64,000 bases of DNA from Chamaecyparis obtusa (Eukaryota > Streptophyta > Pinopsida > Cupressales > Cupressaceae), in contig BSBK01006386.1 of the NCBI GenBank assembly GCA_027943335.1, positions 186,001 through 250,000 of the forward strand. Direction: 5' to 3'. A model generated the notes under the pieces. That model had not been told where the DNA came from. It saw only the letters and a program-made list of their open reading frames with translations, and ran no database searches. Both the position numbers and the translations under genes were made by a program. This document shows, one piece after another, positions 45,591 through 56,830 of this stretch (position 1 is its first letter; each line of letters begins with the position of its first letter).

Positions 45591-46264
45591 AGGTAAGGGC
45601 TGGAAGACTTATACCTGTCGATCGTTGAGAATAATCACCGCCTTGCCTTTATGTACACTGCATAGTATCCAATATAAGAGGAGGCAGAAAATATGAATGG
45701 ATAAAAGAAATGAAAGATACAATAAAATTATCTTGTTGTTTACCTTCTCATAATTGATCCCAGTCTTGCAAAAGTAATTTTATACTATCACTAGCACATT
45801 TCATGCATGGATGAGAAATAATATCCAAAGTTTCTAGATTCTGAGAAGAGGTATGAGTGGAGGCCAAAAAAGGGATATTTGTGAAGGTTTTATAGATGTA
45901 GTACCGAATCATCATCTCTGCACTACTACTCAATCTGGAAACCCTCTCTAGAAAATCTCCACATCTAGCAAATCTCCACAAAAATCCCTTCTGGCCTCCA
46001 CTGCATGTACATCTTCTCAGTATCTAAAAACTCTCCATCATTGATTCCCATCATTTTTAACCATCTCTATGGACTAAGACCTTACATTATTGAGCTTCTC
46101 TTTGTTTCAAGAATAGTTTAACATTCTCTACTTAACAGGGCCAACCACGTGAAGGTGGAAGCTCATCTGGCCCCTCCTAGGAGCCTCTATTCACCCTTTT
46201 TGAAATTTTAAGACCTCTAAGATGTGTATTCTTAGGGGTTGTAAAGGGTCATAAGGTTTCCTGG

Positions 46265-46640
46265 GACACAACAACTAAGAAACATAAATGTAGGAATCAT
46301 GGTCACAAGTTTTTGGAGACAACATAATTGAGTGGTATACCTAGATGATGCAAAGAAACCACTACTCATCTGGAATCGGAGGAGTAGTAGTTTCTTTGCA
46401 TCATCTGGGTATACAACTCAATTATATTGTATACCCAAACAATGGAGAGAAACTCTTGAACCTCCAATTCCAAGTTGACTACATTTGTTGCTCATGAATA
46501 CAAGGTCCTCCAACACAAATGTATTCAATTTGGAATTGGAGGTGCAAAAGTTGCTCTCCATCGCTTGGGTATACAACTCAATTATGTTGTCTCCAAAAAA
46601 TTGTGACCATGATGCCTACAATTATGTTTCTCAGCTATTG
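46265..46640. repeat. Nested palindrome (branched foldback)
   Basis: Outer arms 46,273-46,340 and 46,563-46,640 are reverse complements (GTCACAAGTTTTTGGAGACAA on the left). Inside are two more stem-loops: 46,332-46,366 with 46,383-46,418, and 46,428-46,475 with 46,528-46,573. GTATACC...CAACTCAATTAT occurs three times, so alternative pairings are possible. Confidence 0.83.
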
Positions 46641-46698
46641 TGAAATCTACATTTATGTTTCTCAGATGTCATGTTTATGTGCATGTTTTTATGTGTTT

Positions 46699-46975
46699 GG
46701 GAAGACATCTTTCTAGCCTAGACCTGGATCCTTTGGTAGTTAGCTTCATAATAATGTAGATGACAAATGAGAAATTAGCTTCCCAAGAAAATCTCATAAA
46801 TGAACTATGTGTACCCCAATTCCCATGCCCTTTGTGCGTACCCAAATGATATATTTGAAACAATAAGGGTAAGGCTTAAAGAATTTAATTTTGCATCACT
46901 AGATAGATCTATATATTTTATCCACATTGACCAAACTTCAAAGGATCCAAGCCCAGGCTAGAAAGATGTCATCCC
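46699..46975. repeat. Inverted repeat next to the NOG1 fragment
   Basis: About 35 bp at 46,699-46,735 (ACATCTTTCTAGCC ... GGATCCTTTGG) returns inverted at 46,937-46,972. The right arm abuts the NOG1-like open frame. Confidence 0.8.
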
Positions 46976-47310
46976 ATTCTATTTAAGCCATATTCCTTGT
47001 TCTTGTCAAACTTCCTTGGTACAGTAGGCGTGCTCTTTGTAGTACTCTTCTTCAATTTGTGTTCAATGATAAGCATATTCTTCTTCTTCCTAATTGCAAC
47101 CGTAGCTTCCTTTTCATCAGGATTCAACTCCACTTCCCCCATCTCATCATCCTCATCACCCTCAGCTACCATCCTAAGCCCTTCTTCCCTCTCCAATTCT
47201 TCAAGCCTTTGCAAGATATCTGGATCAATAAAGTCTACAACATTGTGTCCATCCATGATCTCAGGAATATCATCTTCTTTCCACTCTTCATTTTCCAAAA
47301 TATACCACAA
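46969..47310 (-). pseudogene. NOG1: Captured fragment of NOG1 (nucleolar GTP-binding protein 1)
   Basis: The 113-codon minus-strand frame has no internal stop. It contains [39 protein letters not shown], an acidic stretch, [10 protein letters not shown] and [17 protein letters not shown]. These match, in order, the region downstream of the GTPase domain in plant NOG1, a GTPase needed for 60S ribosome assembly in the nucleolus. NOG1 is usually around 650-680 residues, so about one sixth is present, without the G domain or the extreme C-terminus. The fragment sits inside the CACTA element between an inverted repeat and a duplicated block, so it is best read as gene capture. The intact frame is odd next to such decayed neighbours. 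No promoter or full gene context is visible. Confidence 0.85.
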
Positions 47311-48397
47311 TCTTAAGACTCATGACTCTTCAAATTCTCTTGTTTCCTTCAAACCTCCAAACATGTATACTATGAGATTTCCTCCAACAAATGGACTTGT
47401 GATGATTTTCACAATAGTACATGTGTTGGAAGGAAATCTCACAGTACTGCTTACACCAATTTGAATGTTCATCACGTGTGCATATAAGAGTTGATCATAG
47501 AAGGTATATGCACAGGTGAAAAACATGCATATTTGACCAAGCAATACTAGGAGCTAGACCCAACAACAAATAGATTTGTGGTGATTTTAAAAATAGTACA
47601 TGTGTTTTTGGGTAAGCTCCTAGTAGCACTCAAGAAAATATGAATGTTCATCACCTGTGCATATGAAGTGGCTCTAATGGTAGATACAATCACAAAATTC
47701 AGCATACTCCTTATTTTGTTTTGGTTTGATATTGTCAAACATGGTCTTTTTTGAATGGAATGACTCGTTACTTGTAGATTGACTAGAATTTTGATGGAAG
47801 AAGGATGATTTGTTTGCAACCTACAGATAAACAGACACTGAACAACCATTTTTGCAACTCTAATTTTCTCAACACAAAGGGACATTTATCATAGCCATAA
47901 AAACATGATTGTTTTAAAATGGAATACACCAAGGAGTACCATCAGAAATATTGACCATTTACAAATATGAATAGTTAACCTAAATCAAATAGCTCATTTT
48001 TTTATCAACATGTGTAGTCTCTGTGTATATGAAAAATGAATGAAATATATATCAAGTTGAAATAAAATAGTGAACGCAAATTCAAATTCAAGGCCTAATT
48101 TATCAAGAGCAACAAACATTAGGACGAAAGAAAAATCATTAAGACTATAGAAAAATTATTAAGACTAGAAAATCAAGTTCTAGAAAAATCATTACGGTCC
48201 TATAGAAAGATCATTTAGACTAGAGAATCAAGCTCTAGAAATGGACGGTTTTGGTGCTTTGCCATTACAATAATTGAGCATTCATCATTTGGTACTTCTT
48301 GGCGTATTCCATTTAAGTTTTTTAGTTGTCATGTTTATGTGCATGTTCTTTATGTGTTTGGCTTCTCTCCCTCACAAGGGATACACCGATAGGTAAT
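47308..48397. repeat. Direct repeat block A (1.1 kb)
   Basis: Begins CAATCTTAAGACTC and ends near CGATAGGTAA. It is repeated with about 10% difference and small indels (estimated by eye) at 49,969-51,023. It starts within 3 bp of the end of the NOG1 fragment. Short tandem runs of AAAAATCATTAAGACTATAG lie at about 48,125-48,240. Confidence 0.85.
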
Positions 48398-49002
48398 TGA
48401 TTTGAAAGCATAATGATTTGATAGTCTTTTTTCAGGATAGGCGTAATCATCCCGCCAACCTTAATTAGAAACATTTGTGATATATGTAAAGTACTTATAA
48501 TCAGTATGCCTAACAAGCAAAGACTTAGTAGTAAAATAATAAGGTTGCACATCCACATCCGTCCAAGTACAGAAACCTTCAAAGATTTGCAGCAGTAAAT
48601 AGAATCCCCATATTTTATCAACCTAACATAGTCTTTGGCCACTTTGGCAATGAGAACCTCAAAATAGAGAAAAGAAACATAGTAAAACTAGTCTATGCCA
48701 TTGTTTGTGAGGGTACAGTCATGATAAGTGCCTCTCAAACCTCTCCAAACATGTAAGATTGTCTTTAAATACTTTATTGAACTCTTCTAAACATTAACCA
48801 AATCAAACCTACATTTGAATCCACACACAATAACCCAAAATGAAGGGTTTTGTATCCTTTAATGAATCTCAGTCACTGGTAATGCATGGATAGTCAAACC
48901 ACTAGTCTCCAAAGCATTCAATAAGTGAATATGAATGTTTGAAAACTACTCTAAACAATTCTTAAACATACTTTATTGTTTAAGAATTGTTGGGACTGGT
49001 CG
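48398..49002. other. CACTA interior between repeats
   Basis: Non-coding. 48,705-48,790 recurs at 52,397-52,485 (CATGATAAGTGCCTCTCAAACC and its variant). Confidence 0.5.
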
Positions 49003-49305
49003 TTTGGCGTGTATTAAACAAAATAGAATTTTCAGCATATTATTATCATTCTATTTCTTTGTTGTAAACATGCCATTGGTTTAGTTTTAATCTACTGGTG
49101 TCATGCCCTAGCCCATGCTTTATCTCCATTATTTGATGTTATTCACTATTTTGAAATGTTGATTGTGGTTATCAAATGGAAAAAATAGAAAAAAAAATTT
49201 AACATGAAAAGAAATTTACAAAACTGAACCAATGGCATGTTTACAACAAAGAAATAGAATGATAATAATATGCTGAAAATTCTATTATGTTTAATACACG
49301 CCAAA
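49003..49305. repeat. Inverted repeat, arms about 83 bp
   Basis: 49,003-49,085 and 49,222-49,305 are reverse complements with few mismatches (ATTTTCAGCATATTATTATC and its complement), separated by about 136 bp. A third, direct copy of the right arm is at about 51,845-51,930. Confidence 0.87.
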
Positions 49306-49713
49306 GGACTAGTTGTATGAGTGGATTATATTTAATACATGCCAAAGGACCAGTTGTATGAAATTGTCAATCACATAGCATTTCACTATTGTATGAGTGG
49401 ATTGTGCAGGAACGGTTAACATTAAAAAAGGAGAAAACTCCTCAACACATCTTGGAAACCATTGAATTCAATAATAAATTAAACCTAACACCAGCACTAT
49501 TCCTTCCATTCACTTCTACCAAGAATAAAGCATTTAATCCATTCAACATTACATATAATCATTAGATAGTTACATTTGCTGACTGTGTAGAGGAACAGTC
49601 ACGACCAAAATGATCAAAAGTACTTTCACCCTTGTACAAGCTATTCCAAACTTCAAGTAAAATGAGAAATATGCTATATCAAATCATTCATATTCCTAGT
49701 AACCATTGAAAGG
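49216..49713. repeat. Direct repeat block C, copy 1
   Basis: Matches 51,839-52,294 (CTCAACACATCTTGGAAAC, TTCCATTCACTTCTACCAAG). Copy 1 has an extra repeat of about 50 bp around CCAGTTGTATGA. Confidence 0.82.
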
Positions 49714-49968
49714 ATAATGATTTGACAATATTTTTTCAGGATAGGTGTAATAATCCTGCCAACCTTAATTAGCAACATTTGTGATATATTTCAAGTACTT
49801 ATAATCAGTATGCCCAACAAATAGAGACTTAGTAGTAAAAGCATGTCCTTTGGTTTACTAGTTTACTTATAATCAATATGTCCTTTGGTTTACTAGTTTA
49901 ATGTAGTTTAAGAATGGTTTGTTTCATGTTTAAATGTACCATTGAATGAAGCTTGGCTATATTAAGTA

Positions 49969-51023
49969 CAATCTTAAGACTCCCGACTCTTCAAATTATC
50001 TTGTTTCCTTTAGACCTCGAAACATGTGTACTATGAGATTTCCTCCAACAAATGGACTTGTGATGATTTTCACAATAGTACATGTGTTGGAGGACTACTC
50101 AAAGTACTTCTGAGGAAAATCTGAATGTTCGTCACCTATGCATATAAGAGTTGACCATAGAAGGTATATGCATAGGTGAAAAACATGCATATTTGACCAA
50201 GCAATACTGGGAGCTAGACCCAATAGCAAATAGATTTGTGGTGATTTTCACAATAGTACATGTGTTGTTGGGTAAGCTCCGAATAGCGCTTAGGAAAATA
50301 TGCATGTTCATCACCTGTGCATATGAAGTGTCTCTAATCGAAGATACAATCATTAAATTTTGCATACTCCTTATTTTGTTTTGGGTTGATATTGTCAGAC
50401 ATGACCTTTCTTGAATGGAATGACTCGTTACTTGTACATTGACTAGAATGTTGGTGGAAGAAGGATGATTTGTTTGCAACCATTTTTTCAACTCTAATTT
50501 TCTCAACACAAAGGGACATTTATCATAGCCATAGAAATATGATTATTTTAAAATGGAATACACCAAGGAGTACCATCAGAAATATTGACTATTTACAATC
50601 ATGAATAGTTAACCTTAATCAAATAGCTCATTTTTTAATCAGCATGTGTAGCCTCTGTGTATATGAAAAATGAATGAAATATCAAGCTGAAATAAAATAG
50701 TGAACAAAAATTCAAATTCAAGGCCTAATTTATCAAGAGCAACAAACATTAGGACGAAAGAAAAATCATTAATACTATAGAAAAATCATTAGGACTATAG
50801 AAAAATCATTAAGACTAGAAAATCAAGTTCTAGAAAAATCATTTAGACTAGAAAATTAAGTTCTAGAAATGGATGGTTCTGATGCTTTGCCATTACAACA
50901 ATTGAGCATTCATCATTTGGTACTTCTTGGTGTATTCCATGTAAGTTTTTTAGTTGCCATGTTTATGTGCATGTTCTTTATGTGTTTGGTTCTCTCCCTC
51001 ACAAGGGATATGTCGATAGGTAA
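49969..51023. repeat. Direct repeat block A, second copy
   Basis: Homologous to 47,308-48,397 throughout. It lacks the NOG1 fragment beside it, so the capture was not part of the duplicated unit. Confidence 0.85.
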
Positions 51024-51314
51024 TACTGATTATACTGATTATACTGTATAATCAGTATGACCAACAAACAAAGACTTAGTAGTAAAAGCATAAGGTTGCA
51101 CATCCAAATCTGCCCTAGTAAGTATTAGAGCCTTTCAAATTTGTAAAGAACACAAAATTTGCAAATCAAATTGATATTTCATTAAAACCTATGTTCTTGA
51201 TCAAGTTCTTAAAGATTAAAACATGAAACCATCAAGTTCTTCACCTATGTTCTTCATGGTTAGGGAATTTGTGATGGATTTATATGTAACCTTTGGAAGT
51301 CATTGTATGACAAG

Positions 51315-51386
51315 CTTAAGCCTAGAGTGTACGATAGGCTTAAGCCTAGAGTGTACGATAGGCTTAAGCCTGGAGTGTACGACAGG
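51315..51386. repeat. 24-bp tandem repeat, three copies
   Basis: Unit CTTAAGCCTAGAGTGTACGA plus TAGG, at 51,315, 51,339 and 51,363. The third copy has two changes. Confidence 0.9.
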
Positions 51387-51838
51387 AACAAAGATTCAAT
51401 AAAAATAGAAGTTTAAATCTACAAGTCCATTGTGTTATGCATTGTTGAAAGGATTCTTTACTTATTGTTTTGGTTTCTAAATTCAAGGATGGAATAGTAA
51501 GCAATCTCCAAGCATTCATTTCATTGTTGAATGTATTGTGAGAACTTTAAAATTTTGTTCCTTATATTTTGACTCATAAAACCAGTGACTGTTCCAAGTA
51601 ATGCTTTTAATCCTTTGAAGTTTCTCATGATCCTGATGTAAGTTGATTGGATTAATCAATTTGGGGATCCAATAGGAATTTAGGGGAGTTTAATAAATGT
51701 TTTGGAAGACTTAGAGGAACTATTATCATGATTGTTCCTTCATCTATAGTGAGTTAGACTGAATTTGCTAAGTTTTTCCTTTGTTTTGAAGAGTATTTTG
51801 TAATCTATATTATAAAAAAAGTTAACACAAATTTTTGT

Positions 51839-52294
51839 TTACAAAATTGAACCAATGGCATGTTTACAACAAAGAAATAGAATGATAATAATATGCTGAA
51901 AATTCTATTATGTTTAATACATGCCAAAGGACTAGTTGTATGAAATTTTCAATCACATAGCATTTCACTGTTGTCTGAGTGGATTGTGCAAGAACAGTTA
52001 ACATTAAATAAGGAACAAACTCCTCAACACATCTTGGAAACTATTGAATTCAATAATAAATGAAACCTAACACCAACACTATTCCTTCCATTCACTTCTA
52101 CCAAGAATAAAGCATTTAATCCATTCAACATTACATATAATCATTAGACAGTTACATTTCCTTAGTGTGTAGAGGAACATGCACAACCAAAATGATCAAA
52201 AGTACTTTCACCCTTGCATAAGCTATTCCAAACTTCAAGTAAAATGAGAAATATGCTATATCAAATCATTCATATTTATAGTAACCATTCAAAG
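51839..52294. repeat. Direct repeat block C, copy 2
   Basis: Second copy of 49,216-49,713, without the extra internal duplication. Confidence 0.82.
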
Positions 52295-52488
52295 GATCAT
52301 TTTGTCAATGAACCCTCTGACTATACCCTTGTGGTAGTGAAAGGAAACCTCAAAATAGAGAAAGGAAACTTAGTAAAACCAATCTATGCTGCTGTTTCTG
52401 AGGGTATAGTCATGATAAGTTCCTCTCAAACCTCTCCAAACATGTAAGAATGTATTTAAATACTTTATTGATCTCTTCTAAACATTAA

Positions 52489-53070
52489 TGCATGGAAAGT
52501 CAAACCAGTAGTCTCCAAAGCATTTAATAAGTGAATATGAATGTTTGAAAACTTTCCTCTCAACTTCCCCAACCACTCCTAATCAGTTAGAGGGATTAGT
52601 TGAGTGCTTAGACACTAAAAATTATTAAACATACTTTATCTGATATGATGAATTGTAATATCAACAACCATGAATCCAAACATTTCAAAATAGTGAATTG
52701 ATATCCTTGAGCACAAGCACCAATAACATCAAATAATGGAGATAAAGCACGGGCTAGGGCACAACACCAGTAGAATGCAGTCATTTTAGTGAGCATTCAT
52801 GATCAAATAAAATGCAATGCATTTCAAATTTGCAGTCAAATCTTCCTTGTACCACATGAAGAACATGCCATTGGTTCAGTTTAGCATGTTATTATCATAT
52901 CAAATAAAGTATGTTTAAGAATTGTTGGTAAGGATATGAATAGTGGAGATTCTAGAAATATCCCTCTAATCAATTAGGAGTGGTTGGGGAAGTTGAGAGG
53001 AAAGTTTTCAAACATTCATATTCACTTATTGAATGCTTTGGAGACTACTAGTTTGACTATCCATGCATTA
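52489..53070. repeat. Inverted repeat, arms about 105 bp
   Basis: 52,489-52,597 and 52,961-53,070 are reverse complements (CAACTTCCCCAACCACTCCT and its complement), spaced by about 365 bp. The right arm ends about 40 bp before the 174-bp array. Part of the arm also occurs near 48,906. Confidence 0.87.
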
Positions 53071-53106
53071 CCAGTGACTAAGATTCATTAAATGATTTCC
53101 ATGCAT

Positions 53107-54795
53107 TATCATTGTATTGTGTATTTCCAATATGTTTGGATTCAAGGAAAACCAGGAGAATGAATGATCACTCACTGATTGAATGATAACCCAGTTTTGA
53201 AGGGTCACTGGTTGAGGGGACATTCAAGGTTTGAATGTTGATAATGTTCATTGAGGAAAGGGGGATTGTAAAAGACTTATTATCATTGTATTGTGTATTT
53301 CCAATATGTTTGGATGTAGGGCAGAATAGGAGAATGAAGGATCACTCACTGATTGCATGATAACCCAGTTTTGAAGGGTCCCTAGTTGAGGGGACAGTCA
53401 AGGTTCGGATGTTGATAGTGTTCCTTGAGGGAAGGGGGATTGTGAAAGACTTTTTATCATTGTATTGTGTATTTCCAATATGTTTGGATGTAGGGCAGAC
53501 CAAGAGAATGAAGGATCACTCAATGATTGCATGATAACCCAGTTTTGAAGGGTCACTAGTTGAGGGGACAGTCAAGGTCTGGATGTTGATAGTGTTCATT
53601 GAATGAAGGGGGATTGTAAAAGACTTGTTATCATTGTATTGTGTATTTCCAATATGTTTGGATGTAGGGAAGAACATTTGAATGAAGGATCACTCACTGA
53701 TTGCATGATAACCCAATTTTGAAGGGTCACTAGTTGAGGGGACAGTCAAGGTTCAGATATTGATAGTGTTCCTTGAGGGAAGGGGGATTGTGAAAGAATT
53801 TTTATCATTGTATTGTGTATTTCCAATATGTTTGGATGTTGGGAAGACTAAGAGAATGAAGGATCACTCATTGATTGCATGATAACCCAGTTTTGAAGGG
53901 TCATTGGTTGAGGGGGTAGTCAAGGTCCAGATGTTGATAGTGTTTCTTGAGGGAAGGGGGATTGTAAAAGACTTGTTATCATTGTATTTTGTATTTCAAA
54001 TATGTTTAGATGCAGGGCAGACTAGGAGAATGAAGGCTCACTCACTAATTGCATGATAACCCAATTTTGAAGGGTCATTGGTTGAGGGGATAGTCAAGGT
54101 CTGGATGTTGATAGTGTTTGTTGAGGGAAGTGGGATTGTATAAGAATTTTTATCATTGTATTGTGTATTTCCAATATGTTTGGATGCAGGGCAGAATAGG
54201 AGAATGAAGGATCACTCACTGATTGCATGATAACCCAATTTTGAAGGGTCACTGGTTGAGGGGAAAGTCAAGGTCCAGATGTTGATAATGTTCCTTAAGG
54301 GAAGGGGGATTGTGAAAGACTTGTTATCATTATATTGTGTATTTCCAATATGTTTAGATGTAGGGTAGACTAGGTGAATGAAGGATCACTCATTTATTGC
54401 ATGATAACCCAGTTTTGAAGGGTCACTGGTTGAGGGGACAGTCAAGGTCCAGATGTTGATAGTGTTCCTTGAGGGAAGGGGGATTGTGAAAGACTTTTTA
54501 TCATTGTATCATGTATGTCTAATATGTTTGGATGGAGGGAAGACTAGGAGAATGAAGGATGACTCACTAATTGCATGATAACCCAGTTTTGAAGGGTCAC
54601 TAGTTGAGGGGACAGTCAAGGTCTAGATGTTGATAGTGTTCCTTGAGGGAAGGGGGATTGTGAAAGGCTTGTTATCATTGTATTGTGTATTTCTTGGATG
54701 TAGGGCAGACCACAAGAATGAAGGATCACTCACTGATTGCATGATAACACAATTTTGAAGGGTCACTGGTTGAGGGGGCAGTCAAGGTCCAGATG
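53107..54795 (+). repeat. 174-bp tandem array, ten copies
   Basis: The word TATCATTGTAT and its variants start at 53,107, 53,281, 53,455, 53,629, 53,803, 53,977, 54,151, 54,325, 54,499 and 54,673, nine spacings of exactly 174 bp. Nine full units and one partial unit of about 123 bp are present. Copies differ by point changes only, apart from a deletion of about 8 bp in the last. Every frame has stops, so the array is not coding. The base before each TATCAT alternates between a TTTT type and a TTGT type from 53,455 to 54,673, hinting at a 348-bp dimer. Confidence 0.97.
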
Positions 54796-54961
54796 ACTGT
54801 GTCATTCGAGGACCCTATTTCTTTGTATTAATTTCTATTCAAATTGGATGCATGGATTTCTTGTGAATTATCGGCTATTATGTATCCTGCAATTGCATCT
54901 GTAAATCTGCATATACTTCTCTAGGGTTGTAAGCCACTTAGGGATCAAAATAGAGAAACTA

Positions 54962-55384
54962 AATCAAAATCATTCTTTGTCCTATTTCCTTTTAACAAAG
55001 TATCAAATATCAATGATATAACAATACATTTGATGCCCTAAGCTATCAATACAAATGATGCCTAGCTAGAAGCTCACGGGCTATCCATTTGATAACCACA
55101 ATCAACATTTCAAAAAAATGGATATCCTTGAGCACAAGCACCAATAACATCAAATAATGGAGTTAAAGCACTAAATCAAAATTGTTCTTTGTCCTATTTC
55201 CTTTTAAAAAAGTCTCAATTATCAATGATACAATACATTTGATACCCTAAGCTATCAATACAAATGGCTCCTAGCTAGAAGCTCACAGGATGTCCATTTG
55301 ATAACCACAGTCAACATTTCAAAAAAAAAAGGATATCCTTGAGCACAAGCACCAATAACATCAAATAATGGAATTAAAGCATGG
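54962..55384. repeat. Tandem duplication, about 212-bp unit
   Basis: Two copies starting at 54,961 and 55,173, both containing GATAACCACA(A/G)TCAACATTTC and GAGCACAAGCACCAATAACA. Part of the unit also occurs at 52,700-52,770 and inverted near 49,110-49,165. Confidence 0.85.
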
Positions 55385-55798
55385 GCTAGGGCATGACACC
55401 AATAACATCAAATAATAGAGATAAAGCACTAGCTAGGGCATGACCCTAGTAGAATGCAGTCATTTCAGAGAGCATTCATGATCAAATAAAATGCAATGCA
55501 TATGAAATTTGTGGTCGAATATGATGCCAGAGGCTTGGAAGATGAAGAAATCACATAACTTCTCTCGCACCCCACTCATTTTCTCCTACTCCTTTTCTAT
55601 GCCAATTGAAATAAAAATGATTTGACACTTCACTTTTTTTTATGTATACCCAAAACTGTCAGAATTCTAATGGTCAATTTAAAACCCATCGGAATACCGA
55701 CATCATTGGGACCTATTTTAAAAAAAAATAACAAATTCATTAAAAACAAACTACCCATCAGAAGTGTCTATTGAAATTTGGCCCCAAATTTAGTAGTG

Positions 55799-56830
55799 GG
55801 AGCATACACATTTTTCTAGTGGGGTTGACAAGGTTGAGCGGTGAACTGGATGGTAGATTGAGAGGTAAAGGGATTGGTGAGGTGTGATTGTGTTTGAACA
55901 CCTTGAGCCTACAATTTTGATTGTGATAGATGCCAAGTGGATGATGAAGCTTCTTGTGTATCCTAAGGAACCTTTGTAGTAAAGAGGGTCATTGGGTAGA
56001 AGACATTTGAGTGGAAAACATAGCTTCTTGCATCAATGAGGTTTGTTTTGGGTGTACAACTCACTGAGGATGTTTGGGTGGTTGATTCATAAACTACAAT
56101 GGAGGTTGGGAAGTGGAAGGATTTGATTGTGTCTGGATCTATTGGGCATGCATTTTTTCTTGACTAAGGCCCCAAAAGGATGATGATGGAATCTATGAGA
56201 CTTGTGCTATGAAAGTGGGCCTTACAAGGGTTTGTAATGTGGTAGCACCTGGAAATGCAGGAAATGGCATAGTAGCTATAGGAGCTTGTGGGAAAATTAT
56301 TTGGTTCATAGATCTTGTACTTGACATTCCCGTAGTGAATTTCAATTGTTGCTACTACACTGGAGTAATAATAGGGGGTATTGATCCTTGCATGGTAGCT
56401 TAGGTAGATGCTTGTTGGGATGTTTGAGATAGGGATTCTTGTGAGATGAGAGGTGGTTGTGACACTTAAGTGACAATTGATTATTATTTCTGCACTACAA
56501 TAATAACAGGGGTAGTGACACCTTCATGGTAGCTTGGGTGGATGCTTGTTGGGATGTTTGAGATAGGTATTCTTGTGATGGGTTAACATGTGCAGCCCCA
56601 ACAAGTGAAGATGGAGTCTATTGTGTTATAGTGTGGACTAAAAATTTGTGTACTAGCAAGTTGGGTAGATTATGGTATAGATACAACCAACTGGGTGGAC
56701 ACCATACTAGGATCTAGGAGTTGTTGTACTACAAAATTCCATGCCCCACCTAGGACATGAAAAGGGGGTGTTTGAACAAATGGTGCAAGTTTTGGTGGGA
56801 TATGTGTGCCTTCTCATGAAAAATTAACAA
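55799..56830 (-). pseudogene. Tat-like gag, N-terminal Pro/Gln-rich part
   Basis: The minus strand reads, with stops and frame changes, SLSQTSQQASTQATMQGSIP, QAPIATMPFPAFPGATTLQT and QSTIQFTAQPCQPH, typical of the low-complexity amino-terminal half of Tat/Ogre-type gag. The last segment is in frame with the one starting at 44,655 once the CACTA element and one GGA are removed. A possible start codon is near 56,815. Two imperfect 134-bp copies occur (CATGGTAGCT at 56,391 and 56,525). Confidence 0.68.

Larger units (their letters stand above)
44660..55798. mobile_element. CACTA (En/Spm-type) transposon, non-autonomous, 11.1 kb
   Basis: The left end CACTAGTACATTTGAGGCC and the reverse complement of the right end, CACTACTAAATTTGGGGCC, align without gaps for 31 bp with 26 matches. 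The element is flanked by GGA on both sides. Removing the element and one GGA makes the gag frame of the surrounding Tat-like element continuous. Subterminal regions hold repeated words such as TGTCAGAATT (44,806 and 55,657) and variants of GACAG and CTGTC, as expected for transposase-binding subterminal repeats. No TNP2-type transposase is recognisable. The interior carries a NOG1 fragment, palindromes, duplications and a 174-bp array. Confidence 0.88.
30946..56830 (-). mobile_element. Tat-like Ty3/gypsy element, split by two later insertions
   Basis: Minus-strand order from high to low coordinates is gag (55,799-56,830, then 44,659-43,038), protease (about 42,640-42,240), RT (about 41,185-40,060), RNase H (about 39,720-39,180), integrase (38,990-38,058, then 31,170-30,946). 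A CACTA element splits gag and a copia element splits integrase. At both points the coding frame continues when one target-site copy is kept, so the three blocks were once one element. An RNase H reading EYEAHISGLK...GDSQLIIKQV, of the extra archaeal-like type, favours the Tat lineage. Multiple stops show it is dead. Its LTRs were not located, so the outer limits are approximate. Confidence 0.85.

Noticed and set aside
46997..47464. 155-codon plus-strand open frame opposite the NOG1 fragment
   Set aside because: It is Ser/Phe-rich, matches nothing I recognise, and is the complement of the NOG1 frame. It also runs across the boundary into repeat block A.
53107..54795. CRISPR-like array
   Set aside because: The whole 174-bp unit is repeated without unique spacers and the window is eukaryotic.
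53107..54795. Repeat protein encoded by the array (174 is divisible by 3)
   Set aside because: Every forward frame of the unit has a stop and no reverse frame reads through several units.
55816..55821. Outer CTAGTG as the right end of the CACTA element
   Set aside because: Using it would need gaps in the TIR alignment and gives flanks GGA and GGG. The inner end at 55,798 gives an ungapped 31-bp TIR, a perfect GGA duplication and a continuous gag frame.
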